From assembly GCA_900491605.1 (NCBI GenBank), contig UESW01004573.1:164552-228551 (forward strand): 64,000 bases of DNA, read 5' to 3'. Shown piece after piece: positions 60,005 to 64,000 of this stretch (position 1 is its first letter; each line of letters begins with the position of its first letter). Below the pieces are notes generated by a model. The model searched no databases. It was not told where the DNA came from and saw only the letters and a list, made by a program, of their open reading frames with translations. A program made the position numbers and the translations under genes. The DNA comes from Calamus simplicifolius (Eukaryota > Streptophyta > Magnoliopsida > Arecales > Arecaceae).

Positions 60005-62584
60005 CTAAGGGTCATTTGGGGCCGGGTCATCATCTTCAGGGACATCATCTGGCTTCAACCCTTCAATATCCTCGAGGTCGTAGAGTTCTTGGATTTTTTC
60101 CTTGCAGTCTTGGAAGCCGGCCTCGTAAGCAAATGCCGTCGACTCGGCTAGCTCCTTATTAAAGGCTTTAGACTTCCTAAAATCCTCTACGGCCTCTGCA
60201 GCTCTTTTTTTCGCCTCAAGGGCTTTCCGCTCGGCCTCGACAATCTCCCTCTTGGCTTCAGTCACCGACGCCTCCAAATCAGCAATCTTGGTGTCGGACT
60301 GGCGGGCAACCTCTTTGGCTGCATCTATTTCAATGGAGGCAAGATCCAATCAATTCTTTAAAATGCACATATCTGATTCCACTACCTTCAGCCTCTCCTC
60401 GGCCCTTCTTTGCTTCTCTTCGGCCACCTGGGCATTATCCAGCTCATTGGCTGTACGACGCTGGGCAACATCCAGCGCGTACTCTGCCTTTTCCGCTCTC
60501 AGCTGGATGGCTTCAACTTCACCCTTTAAGGTGGCCTGGGTATCCTCCAAGGCCATCTCTGCCTTTTCTGCCCTATCTTGGAGTGATAGCATCTCCTCCC
60601 GCGACTGGTCGAGAGCAGCATCACTCAGGGTCCAAAGTTCTCTCATGGCGATCAGAGAGTTCAGTGCCTGAACAGAGTGTCAATGTTAAAAAGCAAAATA
60701 AAGCAAAAAAAATAGAGGAAAAAGATAATGGGGCAAAGGCTCACCCAAAGATGTGCCACAGACGCCTCGCGGAATAAGGTGGCCCTCCCTTGATGCCGAA
60801 GAAACTCCTGCACCTCTACCACAGATGCTTCGTCCAATGCCCGCTTGGCCTAGCGGCTGTGGTTCGCCAACAGTGATTGGAAGGACAGAACGATGCCCCT
60901 CCTTTCCCTTGGCACGGGGGCCGCGGGGGAGGATTCCGCCTCTGACTCTACTGCCTTCGTCCCCTTGGCTGGTGGAGGTGCTTCAGTTATTGCCCCTACG
61001 GGGGGTAGGATAACTGCTGGAGTTGGCCCTATTATTATGGGGACTTGCTCCGTCTCCACGGCTTCGGGTGGGGGTGACGACGCTTTTGCGACCTGCTCTG
61101 GAGAAGGATCGAGTAGGATGACAGGAGGAGCTGAAACTGAAGGTGATCTTCTTTCTCCTGTTTGACTTTGCTCGACCTCCTCGCCGACCCCGGCCCTTGC
61201 TGTATCTTTCCTGGCGGGCTCGTCGACTTGGGGCTCTGGCTGCTCTGGAGAAGGATCGAGCAGGATGACAGGAGGAGCTGGAACTGAAGGTGATCTTCTT
61301 TCTCCTATTTGACTTTGCTCGACCTCCTCGCCGACCCCGGCCCTTGCTGTATCTTTCCTGGTGGGCTCGTCGACTTGGGGCTCTGGCTGCCGCGCATGCG
61401 TGCGGGGGATCCACAACTTTGGCCCTTTTAGCGTCGGCCTCACCAGCGTCGGCCCTTCCAGTGTCGGCCTTCTTCAAAACCTTAGCGCGCAGGGGTTTCA
61501 TGACTTTAGCCCCTCCAGCGTCGGTCCTCCCTGTGTCGACCCTTCTTGGAATTTTGGCGATGGCCCTCCTCTCGGCAAGGGACTCATTCCCCGTTGCCTT
61601 CCTCTTCTTAGTGGCCGCCTGCCTGAGCTCGCGAAGCGATGGCGTCATCCCTATAAAGGCAGGAGACGAATTAAAAAAAAAAGAAAAAAAAGAAAAGAAA
61701 AGAAAAGAAGGAAAAAGGTGGGTAATCAAGTGCTCACCACCATAAGGGATTAGGCCGGTGAGACGAAGGTTTTCATCAACCAAAGGCTTATTGCATCGAG
61801 GGACATCAGCAGTCAGAAGCTGCCCAAATGCCATTCGATCTCTTGGATGGATAGAAGAATTCCTATTGGCATCAATGTTGGGTGTCCCCTAGCTTCCGCG
61901 CACCCCATCGATATCAGCAAAAAAGAACTTATCCTTCCATCCTTTAACAGAGGTGGAAAGGTACAACTTAAGGATCCTATTGGACCTAGGAGTGAAGGAC
62001 CACCAACCTGATTGCTTGCGGAGGGTATAAAAACTGCGGAATAAGGAGATGCTGGCCTCTATGCCTTGCAGGTGATAGAGAACCAGAAAGCCAACGATGG
62101 TCCGGATCGAGTTAGGAACTAACTGGGAAGGTGTTAGAGAATATCGGTCCAGAAGATTGAGGATGAAAGGGTGGATAGGTAGTCGGAGTCTAGCCTTAAA
62201 GAAGGCTCCATACAAGGCAACTCTTCCGGGACGAGAAGAGGTTACCCTATCATCAGGAGCAGGGTAGAAGAGACGAAGGTTTGGCGGAAAACTATACTTG
62301 GCTTTCAGATTTACTATGTCTTGAGCAGACATAGTGGAAGCAGTCCCTTTGGGGGACTCCTTGACAGCGCTGGAAGGACCAGCAGCCGTCGGACGGCTCC
62401 GGGCGGAAGTCCGCCCGCCGGTCAGATGACTCCCGGCTACGGGGCATCTGATCGGCCACCGTTCCGGTAAGGAGTGATCAGAGGAGGGGGTAGACCATTG
62501 GCTTGGTAAGGAAGCAGAAGTTTGAGAAGGAGTGGGGGAACACCCCCCGGAATAGGAAATAGAACAAGAAGGCAAGGAAGCCAT
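60005..62584 (-). pseudogene. Antisense, spliced passenger gene in the gypsy element
   Basis: Opposite in strand to gag-pol. Exon 1 (62584-61738): Ser/Pro-rich start, then FFKARLRLPIHPFILNLLDRY and LTPSQLVPNSIRTIVGFLVL, the PF04195-type 'putative gypsy type transposon' domain, ending LTGLIPYGG. Exon 2 (61650-60745): basic region, then a Pro/Glu-rich part with a 49-residue repeat. Exon 3 (60667-60005): about 170 residues of coiled coil and an acidic tail. Introns 61651-61737 (87 bp) and 60668-60744 (77 bp) both begin GTGAGC and end AG after pyrimidine tracts; phases agree. A TATA-like motif lies at 62728-62735. Defects: stops at 61889, 60850 and 60350, and one frameshift near 61395. Extra antisense frames are known in Tat elements; function unknown. 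Confidence 0.7.
61093..61390 (-). repeat. 147-bp tandem duplication inside the passenger gene
   Basis: Copies at 61093-61239 and 61240-61386. The unit is 49 codons long, so duplication keeps the frame. It encodes a Pro/Glu/Arg-rich segment with VDEP and PPVILLDPSPEQ. Confidence 0.92.
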
Positions 62585-62727
62585 GGAGACTAACTTGGAA
62601 AACTTGAGCTAAGATCGAAGGAGCACGAGGAGAGAACTAACACGGGAGGCAGACGGACGCTTGTAGACTCGAGAGGAAGCAGTAGCGTAAGAGAAGAGGG
62701 GATGGGAGGATAAGGACAATTTTTTCC

Positions 62728-62735
62728 TCTTATAG
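62728..62735 (-). promoter_or_regulatory. TATA-like box upstream of the antisense gene
   Basis: On the - strand gggctataagaggaaaa lies about 145 bases before the start Met at 62584, a usual spacing for a plant TATA box plus 5' UTR. The LTR promoters use a similar tataagag word. Confidence 0.45.
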
Positions 62736-63018
62736 CCCCATTTTGAATCATCCCATGGTCGTCCGTTCTGGCCATGTGTCCACCTTCAAATGGAAGGCGC
62801 TTCGGCGGCCTACCGGTGCGAAAAACACGAAAAACTCCACAATGGAGAGATGGCGGTGGCCTTACCACAATGATGATGCTCACCTTTTTACGACTCACTA
62901 CTCGAGGGAAATCCTCTCCAATCCCAACAGCCCGGACAGACGAAATGATGGCGCGAAAGTCGGCCGCCTAGTAGATATTAACACCCCTTTCGCTGGTAAT
63001 TGTGCGCTCACTCATCTC

Positions 63019-63034
63019 AAGGGCGGGGGGCATC
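63019..63034 (+). other. Polypurine tract of the gypsy element
   Basis: aagggcggggggcatc immediately before the 3' LTR, a purine-rich tract in the expected place. Confidence 0.6.
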
Positions 63035-63776
63035 TAATACGGCTGACCGTCTCCTCTGGGTGGTATTATAATCTTCTGCATGATTTTCGGAAATAATGAT
63101 GTGACAGCAAAACCCAGAAATGAAATCTTGGCTCTGGCCTCCAGCGATGGCCTTTTGGCTCTGGCCTCCAGCGACGGCCTTTTGGCTCCAGCCTCCAGCT
63201 CCGGCCTTTGGCTCTGGCCTCCAGCTCCGGCCTCCAGCTCTGACCTTTGGCTCCGGCCTCCAGCGACGGCTCCGGCCCTAACTTGGTGCCTTTCTCGCAT
63301 ACACAACGACCCACCTCAGGTAACAGATCCCGAGATTCAAGGTCTATTGCCGTGTACCTCGCTCACTAAAATCACGGGCAAGTGCTAGCACGCTCGGCAG
63401 TTATCGCTACAAGCGGCCCTCATCCAGCAACGGCTTAACCACTCGCCGCTCAAAGAAGCTTATCCCAACGAGGAAGATTTGATGGTTCCAACAGAACGAG
63501 GTAAACGGACCCCCCCAGACAGGTATAAGAGGAGGACCCGAGCTCAATGCGAGGGGATCTCAATCTCTCTCTCTTTATCTCTCAACTCATATCTCACTAC
63601 TAGAGAACTGAGCGACAAGTTTACTAACTTGAGCGTCGGAGGGTCCTTACCGGGAACACTGGCCGGGGACTTCTTGCAGGTTTCCGAGGGAGGAAGACGA
63701 CCTCTCCATCCCATTTGGAAGCCCACGATAAATCTCAGCTTGCCCGTCGCTCATCACGGTTGATTTGTCCACATCA
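63035..63776 (+). repeat. Gypsy 3' LTR
   Basis: Starts taatacggctgacc and ends ttgtccacatca, with TATA box tataagag at 63524-63531. Longer than the 5' LTR mainly through extra copies of the cctccagc...ggcc words at 63135-63270. Its frames at 63034-63388 and 63479-63763 are shadows shared with the 5' LTR. Confidence 0.93.
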
Positions 63777-63781
63777 ATGTT

Positions 63782-64000
63782 CATTGAATCATTTGATGAT
63801 CTTTAGGAAAGCCATAGGCCTAAACCAAAATTTGTTTATATGAAGCATAGAATTTGGTGTGATGCTTATTTGCACGTATAAAGCTCAGTTTGCACAACTC
63901 TTGATGTGATCTTAAGGACAATGTTGTGTGGGCCAAGAAATAGTCCAGCGTGTTAACTCTATTTTTTTTGTTCAGACATATGATGACATCAATCTAGAAT
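63782..64000. repeat. Segmental duplicate, copy B (right part)
   Basis: Resumes the match to copy A (50722-50940) after the target-site duplication, from atcatttgatgatctttagg to gacatcaatctagaat. It runs off the window. Confidence 0.92.

Larger units (their letters stand above)
53199..63776 (+). mobile_element. Full-length Ty3/gypsy element, Tat type, with antisense passenger gene
   Basis: Two LTRs (53199-53914 and 63035-63776) bracket the element, and the 5-bp sequence atgtt flanks both sides (53194-53198 and 63777-63781). The undisturbed copy A at about 50720 shows a single similar site. The order gag, protease, RT, RNase H, integrase is gypsy. Tat type is supported by a second RNase H domain after the first, no chromodomain after integrase, a CxxH...H...C knuckle in gag, and a long region between pol and the 3' LTR with an extra reading frame. 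The element is decayed by frameshifts and stops. Confidence 0.93.

Noticed and set aside
61290..61753. + strand frames of 130-151 codons opposite the passenger gene
   Set aside because: They are shadows of the GC-rich - strand coding exon; composition follows from its Arg/Lys codons.

Overview
The window is nuclear DNA of a flowering plant. Intron-bearing genes, a 500-residue plant-specific coiled-coil exon and long stretches of nested LTR retrotransposons all point that way. A monocot, perhaps a palm, is my guess from overall flavour and is not proven here. Only two host genes are visible, and both look incomplete. One is the last exon of an RPRD1/CID-type pre-mRNA regulator (+ strand, 40046-40861). 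The other is a coiled-coil protein gene (- strand, about 41.85-47.16 kb). They are arranged tail to tail.

Left part (1-18.4 kb): debris of a Ty3/gypsy-type element with GC-rich tandem repeats (1-4538), then Ty1/copia elements of Sirevirus type on the - strand. The first (4539-15548) has both LTRs, a tRNA-iMet primer site, gag, protease, integrase, RT/RNase H and an env-like reading frame. It also has an N with a 92-bp duplication in RT and lacks matching target-site duplications, so it may be an assembly chimera. It abuts a gag fragment and LTR of a second, related element (15549-18355). A third decayed relative lies at about 26.3-32.0 kb.

Middle (18.4-39.6 kb): mostly AT-rich sequence without convincing genes. 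The standout is a near-perfect inverted repeat of about 555 bp per arm (21407-22564). It carries the last exon of a coiled-coil gene paralogous to the one at 42 kb and could form a long hairpin RNA. A hAT DNA transposon with an exact 8-bp target duplication occupies 36499-39586.

Right part (40-64 kb): after the two host genes come an 11-copy, roughly 136-bp minisatellite (47871-49305), tandem duplications of the sequence upstream of the coiled-coil gene, and a solo-LTR-like segment. Then comes a full-length Tat-type Ty3/gypsy element (53199-63776) bounded by a 5-bp target duplication. Its pol is interrupted by many stops, all explicable as C-to-T or G-to-A changes. Between pol and the 3' LTR it carries a separate gene on the opposite strand (62584 to 60005), apparently with its own TATA box and two introns. 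That antisense, spliced passenger gene and the exon-bearing hairpin are the two most interesting objects here.
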